This document shows positions 1 through 8,572 of a DNA stretch of 15,964 bases, in pieces (position 1 is the stretch's first letter; the number at the start of each line of letters is the position of its first letter). The position numbers were made by a program, and so were the translations under genes. The notes under the pieces were generated by a model, which searched no databases, was not told where the DNA came from, and worked only from the letters and a program-made list of their open reading frames with translations. Where the stretch lies: contig DQED01000016.1 in NCBI GenBank assembly GCA_003525525.1, positions 11,891 through 27,854 of the forward strand. Reading direction: 5' to 3'. Source of the DNA: Desulfovibrio sp. (GTDB taxonomy: Bacteria; Desulfobacterota; Desulfovibrionia; Desulfovibrionales; Desulfovibrionaceae).

Positions 1-309
<309 letters not shown>

Positions 310-313
310 TATC

Positions 314-631
314 ATGGTTTCCATGCAAAACGATCGTATTCGCATCAAACTCAAGGCTTACGACTACCGCATCCTGGACAAGGCCGTAGGCGAAATCGTG
401 GACACCGCGCGCAACACCGGCGCGGGCGTGGCCGGGCCCATCCCGCTGCCCACGAACATCCACAAGGTCACGGTCAACCGCTCCGTTCACGTGGACAAGA
501 AGTCCCGCGAACAGTTCGAGATGCGGGTTCACAAACGGCTTCTGGACATTATGGAGCCCACGCAGCAGACGGTGGACGCGCTCGGCAAGCTGAGCCTGCC
601 CGCCGGCGTCGACGTGGAAATCAAGCTCTAA
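314..631 (+). CDS. rpsJ: Small ribosomal subunit protein S10 (NusE)
   Basis: S10 is a 30S head protein that also acts as NusE in transcription antitermination complexes. The protein is 105 residues against about 103 in E. coli. Seen: the N-terminal [18 protein letters not shown], the conserved GPIPLPT loop and SREQFEMR. The ATG at 314 is chosen because TGGAG lies 7 bp upstream, inside the end of tuf. An in-frame ATG at 323 (residue 4) is a possible alternative and would shorten the protein by three residues. First gene of the S10 block, 4 bp after tuf and 12 bp before rplC. No separate S10 promoter or leader is visible between tuf and rpsJ, unlike the long S10 leader of E. coli. Confidence 0.98.
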   Translation: MVSMQNDRIRIKLKAYDYRILDKAVGEIVDTARNTGAGVAGPIPLPTNIHKVTVNRSVHVDKKSREQFEMRVHKRLLDIMEPTQQTVDALGKLSLPAGVDVEIKL

Positions 632-643
632 GGGAAGGTCGGC

Positions 644-1276
644 ATGGCTGCCACGCTTGGAATACTTGGCCGGAAACTGGGCATGACCCGGATTTTCGGC
701 GACGACGGATCGATCATCCCGGTCACGGTCATCGAGGCCGGCCCCTGTCCCGTCACCCAGGTCAAGACCATGGAGAAGGACGGGTACAACGCCATGCAGC
801 TCGGGTTCGACACGATCCCGGAGCGCAAGGTCAACAAGCCCGCCAAGGGCCACCTGGACAAGGCCGCTCGCGGCTACTTCCGGGTGCTGCGCGAAATCCG
901 CCTGGACGGGCCCTCCGCCTTCGAGCAGGGCATGGACGTGACCGTGGACATCTTCGCCCCGGGCGAAACCGTCAAGGTCACGGGCACCTCCATCGGCAAG
1001 GGCTTCGCCGGCGTCATGAAGCGCTGGAACTTCGCGGGCCTCAAAAAGACCCACGGTACGGAAAAAGCCCACCGCTCCGGCGGTTCCATCGGTAACAACA
1101 CCGAGCCGGGCAAGGTCATGAAGGGCAAACGGATGGCCGGCCATATGGGCGCGCGCACCGTGACCGTCATGGGCATCGAGGTCGTCGACGTCCGCCCGGA
1201 ACAGAACCTGATCCTGGTCAAGGGTCAGGTGCCCGGACCGCGCAACTGCGTGGTCATGGTGCGCAAGCAGGGGTAA
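644..1276 (+). CDS. rplC: Large ribosomal subunit protein L3
   Basis: L3 is an early-assembly 50S protein that binds 23S rRNA near its 3' end and reaches the peptidyl transferase centre through a long loop. The protein has 210 residues (E. coli 209). Seen: [11 protein letters not shown] near the N terminus, [17 protein letters not shown] mid-protein, and [20 protein letters not shown] in the loop. The Gln that PrmB methylates in E. coli L3 (Q150) aligns with Thr153 here, so that modification is probably absent. An AGGGAAGG Shine-Dalgarno follows the rpsJ stop. The gap to rplD is 12 bp. Confidence 0.98.
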   Translation: MAATLGILGRKLGMTRIFGDDGSIIPVTVIEAGPCPVTQVKTMEKDGYNAMQLGFDTIPERKVNKPAKGHLDKAARGYFRVLREIRLDGPSAFEQGMDVTVDIFAPGETVKVTGTSIGKGFAGVMKRWNFAGLKKTHGTEKAHRSGGSIGNNTEPGKVMKGKRMAGHMGARTVTVMGIEVVDVRPEQNLILVKGQVPGPRNCVVMVRKQG

Positions 1277-1288
1277 CGGGTATACCTA

Positions 1289-1921
1289 ATGGCAAACGTG
1301 AAACTTTATGACCAGGCCCGCCAGGAGATCGGCTCCGTCGATCTGGCGCCCGAGGTCTTCGAAGTCGAGGTCCAGCCCGAACTGCTGCACCTGGTGGTGC
1401 GGGCCCAGCTCGCCGCCAAGCGCGCCGGCACGCACAGCGTCAAGACCCGGGCCTATGTCAGCGGCGGCGGCAAGAAGCCGTGGCGCCAGAAAGGCACGGG
1501 CCGCGCCCGCGCCGGCTCCAACCGCTCGCCCATCTGGCGCGGCGGCGCCGTCGTGCACGGGCCGCAGCCGCGCGACTACACCTTCAAGGTCAACCGCAAG
1601 GTGCGCCAGCTGGCGCTGCGCATGGCCCTTTCGGCCAAACTCGTGGACTCCTCGCTGGTCCTCGTGGACACCCTGTCCGTGCCGGAAGTCAAGACCAAGC
1701 ACATGGTCAAGATGACTTCCGATTTCGGATTGAAAAAAGCCTTGATTGTTCTGTCCGCTTCGGATAACAATCTCGAGCTTTCCGCCAGGAACATTCCCGG
1801 GATCAAAGTGGTCCGGGAAGACATGCTCAACGTGTATGACGTCCTGCGCCACGACCATCTGGTCATGGTCAAGGACGCGGCGCTTAAGGTCCAGGAGAGG
1901 CTCGGTCATGGAGTACGCTAA
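1289..1921 (+). CDS. rplD: Large ribosomal subunit protein L4
   Basis: L4 binds 23S rRNA domain I and lines the peptide exit tunnel; in E. coli it is also the autogenous repressor of the S10 operon. The protein has 210 residues (E. coli about 201). Seen: the extended tunnel loop with GGGKKPWRQKGTGRARAG, then SPIWRGGAVVHGP and a C-terminal domain ending in LRHDHLVMVKDAAL. The Shine-Dalgarno is weak: the 12-bp gap before ATG 1289 has no AGGAG, only CGGG, so translation may be coupled to rplC. The last 14 bp overlap rplW in another frame. No E. coli-like S10 leader is visible upstream, so L4 autoregulation cannot be inferred from this window. Confidence 0.97.
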   Translation: MANVKLYDQARQEIGSVDLAPEVFEVEVQPELLHLVVRAQLAAKRAGTHSVKTRAYVSGGGKKPWRQKGTGRARAGSNRSPIWRGGAVVHGPQPRDYTFKVNRKVRQLALRMALSAKLVDSSLVLVDTLSVPEVKTKHMVKMTSDFGLKKALIVLSASDNNLELSARNIPGIKVVREDMLNVYDVLRHDHLVMVKDAALKVQERLGHGVR

Positions 1922-2198
1922 CATACTGCTGCGGCCCCTGGTTTCCGAAAAGGCCACGATGATGAAGGAAGCCGCCAACCAGGTGGTTTTTTTCGTCCAC
2001 CCCGAGGCGAACAAGATCGAGATCGCCAAGGCCGTGGAAAAGGCGTTTTCGGTGAAGGTCGCCGGCGTGCGCGTCGTGCGTCGTCGTCCCCTTGCCCGCT
2101 CGCGCATGGGCCGGGTGACCGGACGCATCCCGGGCTACAAGAAAGCCTACGTGACCCTGGCGCAGGGTGATAAAATAGAGTTCTTCGAAGGGGTTTAG
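1908..2198 (+). CDS. rplW: Large ribosomal subunit protein L23
   Basis: L23 sits at the polypeptide exit of the 50S subunit and is the docking site for trigger factor and SRP. The 96-residue protein starts at ATG 1908, preceded by AGGAGAGG at 1893-1900 inside the rplD coding region. This start gives the usual N terminus ([13 protein letters not shown]). A longer in-frame opening to 1746 lies wholly inside rplD and is rejected. Seen: [20 protein letters not shown] and the basic loop [21 protein letters not shown]. It overlaps rplD by 14 bp and precedes rplB by 2 bp, a sign of translational coupling. Confidence 0.97.
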   Translation: MEYANILLRPLVSEKATMMKEAANQVVFFVHPEANKIEIAKAVEKAFSVKVAGVRVVRRRPLARSRMGRVTGRIPGYKKAYVTLAQGDKIEFFEGV

Positions 2199-2200
2199 TC

Positions 2201-3031
2201 ATGTCCATCCGCAAGCTCAAGCCCACGTCGGCCGGCCGCCGGTTCCAGACGGTCTCCACCTTCGAGGAGATCACCCGGACCGAGCCCGAGAAGTCCCTCG
2301 TCGAGGGTCTTCCCCGCGCCTCCGGCCGCAACTGCTACGGCCGGATCACCTCGCGGCGGCGGGGCGGCGGCAACAAGCGCCTGTACCGCATCATCGACTT
2401 CAAGCGCGACAAGTTCGACGTTCCGGCCAAGGTCTTCTCCGTGGAGTATGACCCCAACCGTAGCGCCCGTATCGCGCTTTTGCATTACGCCGATGGTGAG
2501 AAACGTTACATTTTGGCGCCGGTTGGCATGTCCGTCGGCGATATGGTCACCGCAGGCGACGGGGCCGACATCAAGCCCGGCAACGCCCTTCCGCTGAAAA
2601 AAATTCCGGTCGGCACGCTGCTGCACAACATCGAGATGCATCCGGGCAAGGGCGGCCAGATCTGCCGCGCCGCAGGCACCTACGCCCAGCTCGTGGCCAA
2701 GGAGGGCAAGTACGCCCTGCTGCGCCTGCCTTCGGGTGAGGTGCGCAACATCCTGGCCAGCTGCCTGGCCACGGTGGGCCAGGTCGGCAACGTGATGCAC
2801 GAGAACATCTCCATCGGCAAGGCCGGCCGCAACCGCTGGCTCGGCAACCGCCCCAAGGTGCGCGGCGTGGCCATGAACCCCGTCGACCATCCGCTCGGCG
2901 GCGGCGAGGGCAAGAGCTCCGGCGGCCGCCATCCGGTCACCCCGTGGGGCAAGCCGACCAAGGGCTACAAGACCCGCAACAAGAAAAAGCCCTCGTCCAA
3001 GCTCATCGTCAAACGGCGCGGACAAAAGTAA
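2201..3031 (+). CDS. rplB: Large ribosomal subunit protein L2
   Basis: L2 is a primary 23S rRNA binding protein needed for subunit association and peptidyl transferase activity. The protein has 276 residues (E. coli 273). Seen: [20 protein letters not shown] near the N terminus, the family signature [11 protein letters not shown], and the C-terminal [19 protein letters not shown]. The His in VDHP (about residue 230) matches the functionally important His229 of E. coli; two residues on, where E. coli has His, this protein has Leu. Start ATG 2201 has AAGGGG at the end of rplW, about 8 bp upstream. The gaps are 2 bp before and 12 bp after. Confidence 0.98.
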   Translation: MSIRKLKPTSAGRRFQTVSTFEEITRTEPEKSLVEGLPRASGRNCYGRITSRRRGGGNKRLYRIIDFKRDKFDVPAKVFSVEYDPNRSARIALLHYADGEKRYILAPVGMSVGDMVTAGDGADIKPGNALPLKKIPVGTLLHNIEMHPGKGGQICRAAGTYAQLVAKEGKYALLRLPSGEVRNILASCLATVGQVGNVMHENISIGKAGRNRWLGNRPKVRGVAMNPVDHPLGGGEGKSSGGRHPVTPWGKPTKGYKTRNKKKPSSKLIVKRRGQK

Positions 3032-3043
3032 GGGGAAACGCTT

Positions 3044-3325
3044 ATGCCACGTTCGCTGAAAAAAGGCCCGTTTGTCGACGGTCACCTGGAGAAGAAGGTC
3101 GCCTACGCCGTGGAGAACAAGGACCGCCGCGTGATCAAGACCTGGTCGCGCCGGTCCATGATCCTGCCCGAAATGGTGGGGCTGACCTTCGCCGTGCACA
3201 ACGGCAAGAAGTTCATTCCGGTGTTCGTTTCCGAAAACATGGTCGGCCACAAGCTTGGCGAGTTCGCTCCGACGCGGACCTTCCACGGCCATGCCGCGGA
3301 CAAGAAAAGCAAAGTGAAAAAGTAG
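3044..3325 (+). CDS. rpsS: Small ribosomal subunit protein S19
   Basis: S19 binds 16S rRNA in the 30S head with S13 and contacts A-site tRNA through its C-terminal tail. The protein has 93 residues (E. coli 92). Seen: [12 protein letters not shown] at the N terminus, [20 protein letters not shown], and [17 protein letters not shown] followed by a Lys-rich tail. An AGGGGA Shine-Dalgarno lies 7 bp before ATG 3044. The 30-bp gap to rplV is longer than its neighbours and contains a short perfect hairpin, listed separately. Confidence 0.98.
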   Translation: MPRSLKKGPFVDGHLEKKVAYAVENKDRRVIKTWSRRSMILPEMVGLTFAVHNGKKFIPVFVSENMVGHKLGEFAPTRTFHGHAADKKSKVKK

Positions 3326-3342
3326 CCGGGGATCGTTCCCGG
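3326..3342 (+). other. Intercistronic hairpin between rpsS and rplV
   Basis: Directly after the rpsS stop codon, CCGGGGA (3326-3332) can pair with TTCCCGG (3336-3342) around a TCG loop. That is six Watson-Crick pairs and one G-U pair. No T run follows, so this is not an intrinsic terminator. It could slow exonucleases, mark a processing site, or be incidental in GC-rich sequence. Confidence 0.4.
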
Positions 3343-3355
3343 TCGGGATAAAGCC

Positions 3356-3688
3356 ATGGAAGCCAAAGCCAGAGCCAAATTCATACGCGTGTCGCCGCAA
3401 AAGGCCCGCCTCGTCGCCGCCAACATCCTTGGCCGCCCTGTTGAGGAGGCCATGAACATACTGAAGTTCACGCCGAAAAAATCGGCCAAGCTCATCGGCA
3501 AAGTGCTGCACTCGGCCGTCGCCAACGCGGAGCAGATTTCGGGCGTGGACATCGACAACCTCACGGTCAAGCAGGTGATCGTCAATCCGGGGCCGACCTG
3601 GAAGCGCATCATGACGCGCTCCATGGGTCGCGCCTTCAGGATCGTCAAGCGCACGAGCCATATCACCGTCGTCGTGGCCGAGAACTAG
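3356..3688 (+). CDS. rplV: Large ribosomal subunit protein L22
   Basis: L22 contacts all 23S rRNA domains, and its beta-hairpin lines the peptide exit tunnel near the macrolide site. The protein has 110 residues, the same as E. coli. Seen: the N-terminal [34 protein letters not shown] in the globular part, and the tunnel hairpin [18 protein letters not shown] followed by [10 protein letters not shown]. The region just upstream of ATG 3356 has no good AGGAG, only CGGGATAA. The stop TAG is embedded in the TAGGAG that serves as the rpsC Shine-Dalgarno. Confidence 0.98.
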   Translation: MEAKARAKFIRVSPQKARLVAANILGRPVEEAMNILKFTPKKSAKLIGKVLHSAVANAEQISGVDIDNLTVKQVIVNPGPTWKRIMTRSMGRAFRIVKRTSHITVVVAEN

Positions 3689-3698
3689 GAGCGACACA

Positions 3699-4340
3699 AT
3701 GGGCCAGAAAGTACATCCCTACGGGTTCCGGCTCGGGTACAACAAGAATTGGCTGTCCCGCTGGTTTTCCAAAAAGGATTATCCCGCGTTCGTTTTCGAG
3801 GACAACAAGATTCGCAAGTTCGTCAAGAAGAGCCTGTACCACGCCGGGATTTCCAAGATCGAGATCGAACGCGCCGGCGGCAAGATCCGCCTGATCATCC
3901 ACACCGCCCGGCCGGGCATCGTCATCGGCCGCAAGGGCACGGAGATCGAAAAGGTGCGCGGCGACCTCAAACAGCGCTTCGGCCGCGAATTCACGGTCGA
4001 GGTCAACGAGATCCGTCGTCCCGAGATCGACTCCCAGCTGGTGGCCGAGAACATCGCCCTGCAGCTGGAGCGCCGCGTGGCCTTCCGCCGGGCCATGAAG
4101 CGTACGGTCGGCCTGTCCCGCAAATTCGGGGCCGAGGGCATCAAGGTCTCCTGCGCCGGCCGTTTGGCCGGAGCGGAAATCGCCCGCTCCGAATGGTACC
4201 GCGACGGCCGCGTGCCGCTGCAGACCCTGCGCGCCGATATCGATTACGGCTACGCCATCGCCAAGACCACCTACGGGGTCATCGGCGTGAAGGTCTGGAT
4301 TTTCAAAGGCGAGATTCTGGATCATGAGGTGGAAGCGTAA
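3699..4340 (+). CDS. rpsC: Small ribosomal subunit protein S3
   Basis: S3 lies at the mRNA entry tunnel of the 30S subunit and contributes to helicase activity on mRNA. The protein has 213 residues (E. coli 233; the C-terminal tail is shorter here, as in many bacteria). Seen: [13 protein letters not shown] at the N terminus, a KH RNA-binding domain with the GRKG loop at about residues 77-80, and the C-terminal signature [25 protein letters not shown] lies 7 bp before ATG 3699. The stop codon shares one base with the rplP start (TAATG), which indicates coupled translation. Confidence 0.98.
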   Translation: MGQKVHPYGFRLGYNKNWLSRWFSKKDYPAFVFEDNKIRKFVKKSLYHAGISKIEIERAGGKIRLIIHTARPGIVIGRKGTEIEKVRGDLKQRFGREFTVEVNEIRRPEIDSQLVAENIALQLERRVAFRRAMKRTVGLSRKFGAEGIKVSCAGRLAGAEIARSEWYRDGRVPLQTLRADIDYGYAIAKTTYGVIGVKVWIFKGEILDHEVEA

Positions 4341-4753
4341 TGTTGGCTCCCAAGAAAACCAAATTCCGCAAGATGCAGAAGGGCCGCCTGCGCGGTCCGG
4401 CCACCAGGGGCGCCTCCATCGATTTCGGTGAAGTGGGCATCAAGGCCATGGAGCATGGCAAGCTGTCCAGCCAGCAGATCGAGGCCGCCCGTGTCGCCAT
4501 CATGCGCCACATCAAGCGCGGCGGCAAAGTCTGGATCCGCATCTTCCCGGACCGCGTCAAGACGGAAAAGCCCGCCGAAGTCCGCCAGGGCAAGGGCAAG
4601 GGCGCTCCCGTGGGCTGGTTCGCCGCCGTCAAGCCCGGCCGCGTGCTCTACGAGATCAAGGGCGTCGATATGGAGACGGCCAAGGAAGCGCTGACCCGCG
4701 CCATGCACAAGCTGCCCATCAAGACCAAGATCGTGGCCAAGGAGGGCATCTAG
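4340..4753 (+). CDS. rplP: Large ribosomal subunit protein L16
   Basis: L16 helps position tRNA in the A and P sites of the 50S subunit. The protein has 137 residues (E. coli 136). Seen: [15 protein letters not shown] at the N terminus, [20 protein letters not shown], and [15 protein letters not shown]. The Arg of EVRQGKGKG corresponds to the Arg81 that is hydroxylated by YcfD in E. coli, so the target residue is present. The start overlaps the rpsC stop by one base, and GAGGTGG at 4326-4332 supplies the Shine-Dalgarno. A 2-bp gap separates it from rpmC. Confidence 0.98.
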   Translation: MLAPKKTKFRKMQKGRLRGPATRGASIDFGEVGIKAMEHGKLSSQQIEAARVAIMRHIKRGGKVWIRIFPDRVKTEKPAEVRQGKGKGAPVGWFAAVKPGRVLYEIKGVDMETAKEALTRAMHKLPIKTKIVAKEGI

Positions 4754-4755
4754 TC

Positions 4756-4950
4756 ATGAAGACCGCCGAACTGCGCGATCTCGACGCCGAAGGCCTGGCC
4801 AAGAAGCTTGGCGAGTCCCGCGAGGAACTCTTCAAACTGCGTTTCCAGCACGCCACGGCACAGCTGGAAAAGACCCACCGTCTGCGCGAGGTCCGCAAGG
4901 ACATCGCGCGCATCCTGACGGTGCAAAACGAAACGAAGCGCCAAGCCTAA
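4756..4950 (+). CDS. rpmC: Large ribosomal subunit protein L29
   Basis: L29 is a small helical 50S protein next to L23 at the tunnel exit. It has 64 residues, typical for the family. Seen: [20 protein letters not shown] and the conserved [20 protein letters not shown], followed by [18 protein letters not shown] in the last codons of rplP lies about 10 bp before ATG 4756. It is the tenth gene of the S10 block in the canonical order rplP-rpmC-rpsQ. Confidence 0.97.
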   Translation: MKTAELRDLDAEGLAKKLGESREELFKLRFQHATAQLEKTHRLREVRKDIARILTVQNETKRQA

Positions 4951-4962
4951 TCGGGGTTCCCC

Positions 4963-5223
4963 ATGGAAGAACATAAGAGCAATCGCCGGCAGTTGACCGG
5001 CGTGGTGGTGTCCGACAAGGCCGACAAGACCATCGTGGTCATGGTCGAGACCCTGGTCCAGCACCCGCTGTACAAGAAGTACATTCGTCGCCGCAAAAAG
5101 TTCATGGCTCACGATCCGAACAACGACTGCGGGATCGGCGATACGGTGAGCATCATCGAGCACCGTCCGCTGTCCGCCCGCAAGCGCTGGGCCCTCGTGA
5201 AAATCATGGAAAAAGCGGTCTAG
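4963..5223 (+). CDS. rpsQ: Small ribosomal subunit protein S17
   Basis: S17 is a primary 16S rRNA 5'-domain binding protein with an OB-like fold. It has 86 residues (E. coli 84). Seen: [38 protein letters not shown], and the signature [20 protein letters not shown]. The 12-bp gap upstream has GGGG rather than AGGAG, and GGGGTTCCCC there could fold on itself. Initiation may therefore depend on translation of rpmC. The TAG stop is part of the TAGGAG used by rplN. This is the last gene of the classical S10 block. Confidence 0.97.
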   Translation: MEEHKSNRRQLTGVVVSDKADKTIVVMVETLVQHPLYKKYIRRRKKFMAHDPNNDCGIGDTVSIIEHRPLSARKRWALVKIMEKAV

Positions 5224-5233
5224 GAGCGACGTC

Positions 5234-5602
5234 ATGATCCAGGTTGAAACCCAACTCGACGTGGCCGACAATTCCGGCGCGAAGAAAGTCAGCTGCATCA
5301 AGGTGCTCGGCGGCTCCCGTCGCCGGTACGCTTCGGTCGGCGACATCATCGTCGTGTCGGTCAAGGACGCCCTGCCCAATTCCAAGGTGAAGAAGGGCGC
5401 GGTGATGAAGGCCGTCGTCGTGCGGACGAAAAAGGAAGTGGGGCGGCCTGACGGGTCCTACATCAAGTTCGACTCCAATTCGGCCGTGCTGCTTTCCGCG
5501 CAGCTCGAACCCGTGGGCACCCGCATCTTCGGCCCCGTGGCCCGTGAGCTGCGCCAGAAAAACTTCATGAAGATCGTGTCCCTGGCCCCCGAGGTCCTTT
5601 AG
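5234..5602 (+). CDS. rplN: Large ribosomal subunit protein L14
   Basis: L14 binds 23S rRNA at the subunit interface and forms bridges with 16S rRNA. It has 122 residues (E. coli 123). Seen: [19 protein letters not shown] at the N terminus, [16 protein letters not shown], and [11 protein letters not shown] and [13 protein letters not shown] in the C-terminal half. AGGAG of the rpsQ stop region lies about 7 bp upstream. It is the first gene of the spc block, but the 10-bp gap leaves no room for an independent promoter, so S10 and spc are probably one transcript. Confidence 0.98.
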   Translation: MIQVETQLDVADNSGAKKVSCIKVLGGSRRRYASVGDIIVVSVKDALPNSKVKKGAVMKAVVVRTKKEVGRPDGSYIKFDSNSAVLLSAQLEPVGTRIFGPVARELRQKNFMKIVSLAPEVL

Positions 5603-5630
5603 GACGCACGGCAGCGACATCGAGGAACCC

Positions 5631-5954
5631 ATGAAAACGTATCGCATCCGCAAGAACGACAAGGTGATGGTCACCGCCGGCAAGGACAAGGGCAAGGTGG
5701 GCAAGGTGCTGAAGATCCTGCCCAAGAAGAACGCCGTGCTGGTGGAAAAGGTGAACATGGTCAAGCGCCACACCAAGGCCAATCCCTACGCAAAGGTTCC
5801 CGGGGGCATCGTCGAGAAGGAAGCGCCGTTGGACATCTCCAACGTCTCGCTCCTTTGCGACGCCTGCGCCAAGCCGACCAAGATCGGCTACAAGGAATCC
5901 GCCGACGGCAAGAAGGTGCGCTTCTGCAAGAAGTGCAACCACGAAATCGCGTGA
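5631..5954 (+). CDS. rplX: Large ribosomal subunit protein L24, with C-terminal zinc ribbon
   Basis: L24 initiates 50S assembly by binding the 5' domain of 23S rRNA. It has 107 residues (E. coli 104). Seen: a KOW motif at about residues 11-29 ([19 protein letters not shown]), [20 protein letters not shown], and the C-terminal segment. Four cysteines form two CxxC pairs (C76/C79 and C99/C102, separated by 19 residues), the pattern of a zinc ribbon. E. coli-type L24 lacks the complete metal site; ribbon-bearing L24 occurs in several other lineages. GAGGA lies 4-5 bp before ATG 5631. Zinc binding is inferred from cysteine spacing. Confidence 0.97.
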   Translation: MKTYRIRKNDKVMVTAGKDKGKVGKVLKILPKKNAVLVEKVNMVKRHTKANPYAKVPGGIVEKEAPLDISNVSLLCDACAKPTKIGYKESADGKKVRFCKKCNHEIA

Positions 5955-5971
5955 GGAGAAAAGGAAACGGT

Positions 5972-6511
5972 ATGACCCGCCTGGAAAAAATTTATGCCGA
6001 GAAGGTAGCCCCGGAACTGAAGAAGGCGTTCGGGTACACCTCCAGCATGCAAATCCCCCGGCTTTCCTTCATTTCGCTCAACATGGGCTTGGGCGAAGCG
6101 AGCAACAACAACAAGCTCATCGAGGAAGCCGTAGTCGAGCTGACCGCCATTTCCGGACAGAAGGCCGTGGTGACGCGCGCCCGCAAGTCCATTGCCGCGT
6201 TCAAGCTCAGGGAAGGCATGCCGGTGGGTTGCCGTGTCACGCTGCGCCGGGATCGGATGTGGGACTTCCTCGACAAACTGATTAATTTCGCCCTCCCTCG
6301 GGTTCGCGATTTTCGCGGCGTGCCTGATCGCGGGTTCGACGGCCGCGGCAATTTCACCCTCGGCGTCCGGGAGCATACGATCTTCCCGGAAATCAACGTG
6401 GATCGCGTCGAGCACGTCAAGGGCATGAACGTCACCATCGTCACAACGGCTTGCGCCGACAAGGAGGGCAAGATGTTTCTCGACCTCCTCGGCATGCCGT
6501 TTAAAAAGTAA
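5972..6511 (+). CDS. rplE: Large ribosomal subunit protein L5
   Basis: L5 binds 5S rRNA with L18 and contacts P-site tRNA in the central protuberance. ATG 5972 gives 179 residues, the usual length, and has AAGGAAA upstream. The frame stays open back to 5855, but that extension lies inside rplX and is unlike L5. Seen: [20 protein letters not shown] at the N terminus, [33 protein letters not shown], and the C-terminal signature around [10 protein letters not shown] and [19 protein letters not shown]. It sits in the invariant rplX-rplE-rpsN order, 17 bp after rplX. Confidence 0.97.
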   Translation: MTRLEKIYAEKVAPELKKAFGYTSSMQIPRLSFISLNMGLGEASNNNKLIEEAVVELTAISGQKAVVTRARKSIAAFKLREGMPVGCRVTLRRDRMWDFLDKLINFALPRVRDFRGVPDRGFDGRGNFTLGVREHTIFPEINVDRVEHVKGMNVTIVTTACADKEGKMFLDLLGMPFKK

Positions 6512-6522
6512 GGAGAACGGTC

Positions 6523-6708
6523 GTGGCCCGCAAATCGTTGATGGTGAAAGCCAGCCGCAAGCCGAAGTTTTCCACCAGAGCCTATAACCGCTGTCCTATC
6601 TGCGGTCGTCCCAGGGCGTTTTTGCGCAAGTTCGGCGTGTGCCGCATTTGCTTCCGTAACATGTCGCTGACCGGTGAAATGCCCGGCGTGCGCAAGTCCA
6701 GCTGGTAG
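6523..6708 (+). CDS. rpsN: Small ribosomal subunit protein S14, zinc-binding type Z
   Basis: S14 is a late-assembly protein of the 30S head. This is the short zinc-binding (C+) form: 61 residues against about 101 in the zinc-free E. coli form. Cysteines at 24, 27, 40 and 43 form a CxxC-X12-CxxC zinc site (RCPICGRPR and CRICFRNMS). Translation starts at GTG 6523, supported by AGGAG at 6511-6515 overlapping the rplE stop. The position between rplE and rpsH is canonical. No zinc-free paralogue is in this window. Confidence 0.97.
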   Translation: MARKSLMVKASRKPKFSTRAYNRCPICGRPRAFLRKFGVCRICFRNMSLTGEMPGVRKSSW

Positions 6709-6726
6709 CCGAAGGAGAAGGTACCC

Positions 6727-7110
6727 ATGTCGGTAACCGACCCCATTTCCGATATGCTGACCCGCATTCGCAACGCCCACCGGGCCTTGCACGCGGATCT
6801 CATTGTTCCGACCTCGAAACTGAAGGCTTCCGTCGCCGCCATTTTGAAGGAAGAAGGCTATATCGCCGACTTTTCCGTGGCCGAGGCCTCCCTGTCCATC
6901 AACCTGAAGTATGACGGCGGCAAGCCGCTTATCTCGGGACTGAAACGGGTGAGCAAACCCGGCCGGCGCGTGTACGTCGGGGCGGGCGAGATTCCCAAGG
7001 TGCAAAACGGCCTGGGCATCAGCATCCTGTCCACCTCTCGGGGCATCCTCGAAGGCGGCAAGGCCCGGGAGCTCGGCGTTGGCGGCGAGCTTCTGTGCGA
7101 AATCTGGTAA
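6727..7110 (+). CDS. rpsH: Small ribosomal subunit protein S8
   Basis: S8 binds the central domain of 16S rRNA and in E. coli is the translational repressor of the spc operon. It has 127 residues (E. coli 130). Seen: TDPISDMLTRIRNAHRA at the N terminus, LKRVSKPGRRVYVG mid-protein, and the C-terminal signature GISILSTSRGILEGGKAREL followed by GGELLCEIW. GAAGGAGAAGG lies before ATG 6727. In E. coli the S8 repressor site overlaps the start of rplE; I did not identify a matching structure here. Confidence 0.98.
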   Translation: MSVTDPISDMLTRIRNAHRALHADLIVPTSKLKASVAAILKEEGYIADFSVAEASLSINLKYDGGKPLISGLKRVSKPGRRVYVGAGEIPKVQNGLGISILSTSRGILEGGKARELGVGGELLCEIW

Positions 7111-7135
7111 GACGACACGTCGCGGAGAAGATGTC

Positions 7136-7675
7136 ATGTCCAGGATAGGCAAACGCGTAATCGAGCTTCCCTCCGGCGTCTCCGTCGAGGTGGCTCCCGA
7201 GGCGGTGACGGTCAAAGGCCCCAAGGGCCAGCTGTCCACCCCCACCCATCCCAAGATCGCCTACGCGGTCGAGGACGGCAAGGTTGTTGTGACCCGCGTG
7301 GACGACACGCGCATGGCCCGGGCCCAGCACGGTCTGCGCCGCACCCTCCTGGCCAATCTGGTCGAGGGCGTGAGCAAGGGCTTCAGCAAGACCCTCGAAG
7401 TCATCGGCGTCGGCTACAAGGTCTCCGCTTCCACGGATACCGTGACGCTCGCCGTCGGCTACTCGCACCCGGTGGACTTCAAGCTGCCGACCGGCATCGA
7501 GGCCAAGGTCGAAGGCAACAAACTGACGCTCGCGGGCATCGACAAGGTGCTGCTCGGCGAAACCGCCGCCCGCATCCGCCGCGTGCGTCCGCCCGAGCCC
7601 TTCAAAGGCAAGGGCATCAAGTACGAAAACGAAACCATTCGTCGCAAGGCCGGTAAGTCCGGCGGCAAGAAATAG
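7136..7675 (+). CDS. rplF: Large ribosomal subunit protein L6
   Basis: L6 binds near the sarcin-ricin loop and the GTPase-factor site of the 50S subunit. ATG 7136 gives 179 residues and the typical N terminus SRIGKRVIELPSGVSV, with CGGAGAAG just upstream. The in-frame extension to 7079 lies inside rpsH and is rejected. Seen: two related domains, the first with VTVKGPKGQLS and the second with the family signature region around IRRVRPPEPFKGKGIKYENE, ending in a basic KAGKSGGKK tail. The 25-bp gap after rpsH contains nothing else I can support. Confidence 0.97.
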   Translation: MSRIGKRVIELPSGVSVEVAPEAVTVKGPKGQLSTPTHPKIAYAVEDGKVVVTRVDDTRMARAQHGLRRTLLANLVEGVSKGFSKTLEVIGVGYKVSASTDTVTLAVGYSHPVDFKLPTGIEAKVEGNKLTLAGIDKVLLGETAARIRRVRPPEPFKGKGIKYENETIRRKAGKSGGKK

Positions 7676-7684
7676 GACCGCACC

Positions 7685-8044
7685 ATGAAGATGACCAAGA
7701 CCCTGGCGCGTGCGCGCCGGAAAGTCCGCATCCGCAAGAAGCTGGCCGGCACCGCCGAGCGTCCCCGGCTGGTCGTGTTCCGGTCCAACCGGCACATCTA
7801 CGCCCAGGTCATCGACGACATCACCGGCCAGACCCTGGTGTCGTCGTCGAGCCTTACCCTGGGCAAGGGCGGCGAAGCCATGAAGGCCGACAAGGAAGCC
7901 GCCGGCAAGGTGGGCAAGGACTTGGCCCAAAAGGCCCTGGAACGCAATATCGAAGCCGTTGTTTTCGACCGCAACGGCTACATCTATCACGGCCGGATCA
8001 AAGCCCTGGCCGACGGAGCGCGGGATGGCGGCCTCAAATTCTAA
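7685..8044 (+). CDS. rplR: Large ribosomal subunit protein L18
   Basis: L18 binds 5S rRNA and helps attach it to the 50S central protuberance with L5. It has 119 residues (E. coli 117). Seen: [20 protein letters not shown] at the basic N terminus, [17 protein letters not shown], and the C-terminal [20 protein letters not shown] and [12 protein letters not shown] lies about 7 bp before ATG 7685, overlapping the rplF stop. It is followed by rpsE after 22 bp. Confidence 0.98.
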   Translation: MKMTKTLARARRKVRIRKKLAGTAERPRLVVFRSNRHIYAQVIDDITGQTLVSSSSLTLGKGGEAMKADKEAAGKVGKDLAQKALERNIEAVVFDRNGYIYHGRIKALADGARDGGLKF

Positions 8045-8066
8045 TAAGCGCGGCAAGGAAGACGGC

Positions 8067-8561
8067 ATGGACCAGCAGACCGACCTCGGTCAGATCGAAA
8101 AGATCGTGTACCTCAACCGCGTGGCCAAGGTCGTCAAGGGCGGCCGCCGGTTCAGCTTCAGCGCCTTGGTCGTCGTCGGCGACGGCAAGGGATCTGTGGG
8201 CTACGGCCTGGGCAAGGCCAACGAGGTTCCCGAGGCCATCCGCAAGGCCACGGAGCAGGCGCGCAAGGGCATGATCAGCATTCCCCTGCTCGACGGCACC
8301 CTGCCTTACGAAGTGCTCGGCCAGTTCGGCGCCGGCCGCGTCATGCTCAAGCCCGCTTCCAAGGGCACCGGCATCATCGCCGGCGGTCCGGTCCGTGCGA
8401 TCATGGAAGCCTGCGGCGTCCATGACATCCTGACCAAGGCCATCGGCACCAACAATCCGCACAACGTCCTGCGCGCCACCATGGAAGGCCTGGCGTCGCT
8501 GCGCAGCGCCGACGCCGTCGGCGCCATGCGCGGCAAGGCCCTGGCCACCCCGCGCAAATAA
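8067..8561 (+). CDS. rpsE: Small ribosomal subunit protein S5
   Basis: S5 lies at the mRNA entry side of the 30S subunit and affects decoding accuracy. ATG 8067 gives 164 residues (E. coli 167) and has AAGGAA 6 bp upstream. An in-frame ATG at 8025 lies inside rplR and lacks a clear Shine-Dalgarno. Seen: the N-terminal double-stranded-RNA-binding domain with [20 protein letters not shown]; the KGGRRFSF loop is the segment tied to spectinomycin resistance in other bacteria and looks wild type. Further on are [17 protein letters not shown] and the C-terminal domain with [20 protein letters not shown]. Confidence 0.96.
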   Translation: MDQQTDLGQIEKIVYLNRVAKVVKGGRRFSFSALVVVGDGKGSVGYGLGKANEVPEAIRKATEQARKGMISIPLLDGTLPYEVLGQFGAGRVMLKPASKGTGIIAGGPVRAIMEACGVHDILTKAIGTNNPHNVLRATMEGLASLRSADAVGAMRGKALATPRK

Positions 8562-8572
8562 GGAATACAGCC

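Noticed and set aside
2195..3697. A 500-codon open frame on the - strand opposite rplB-rpsS-rplV
   Set aside because: These three genes share the same phase, and the frame is their in-register antisense shadow. The opposite strand encodes unmistakable ribosomal proteins.
8025..8066. Longer S5 start at ATG 8025
   Set aside because: The extension lies inside rplR in another frame and does not resemble S5. ATG 8067 has AAGGAA at proper spacing and gives the normal length.
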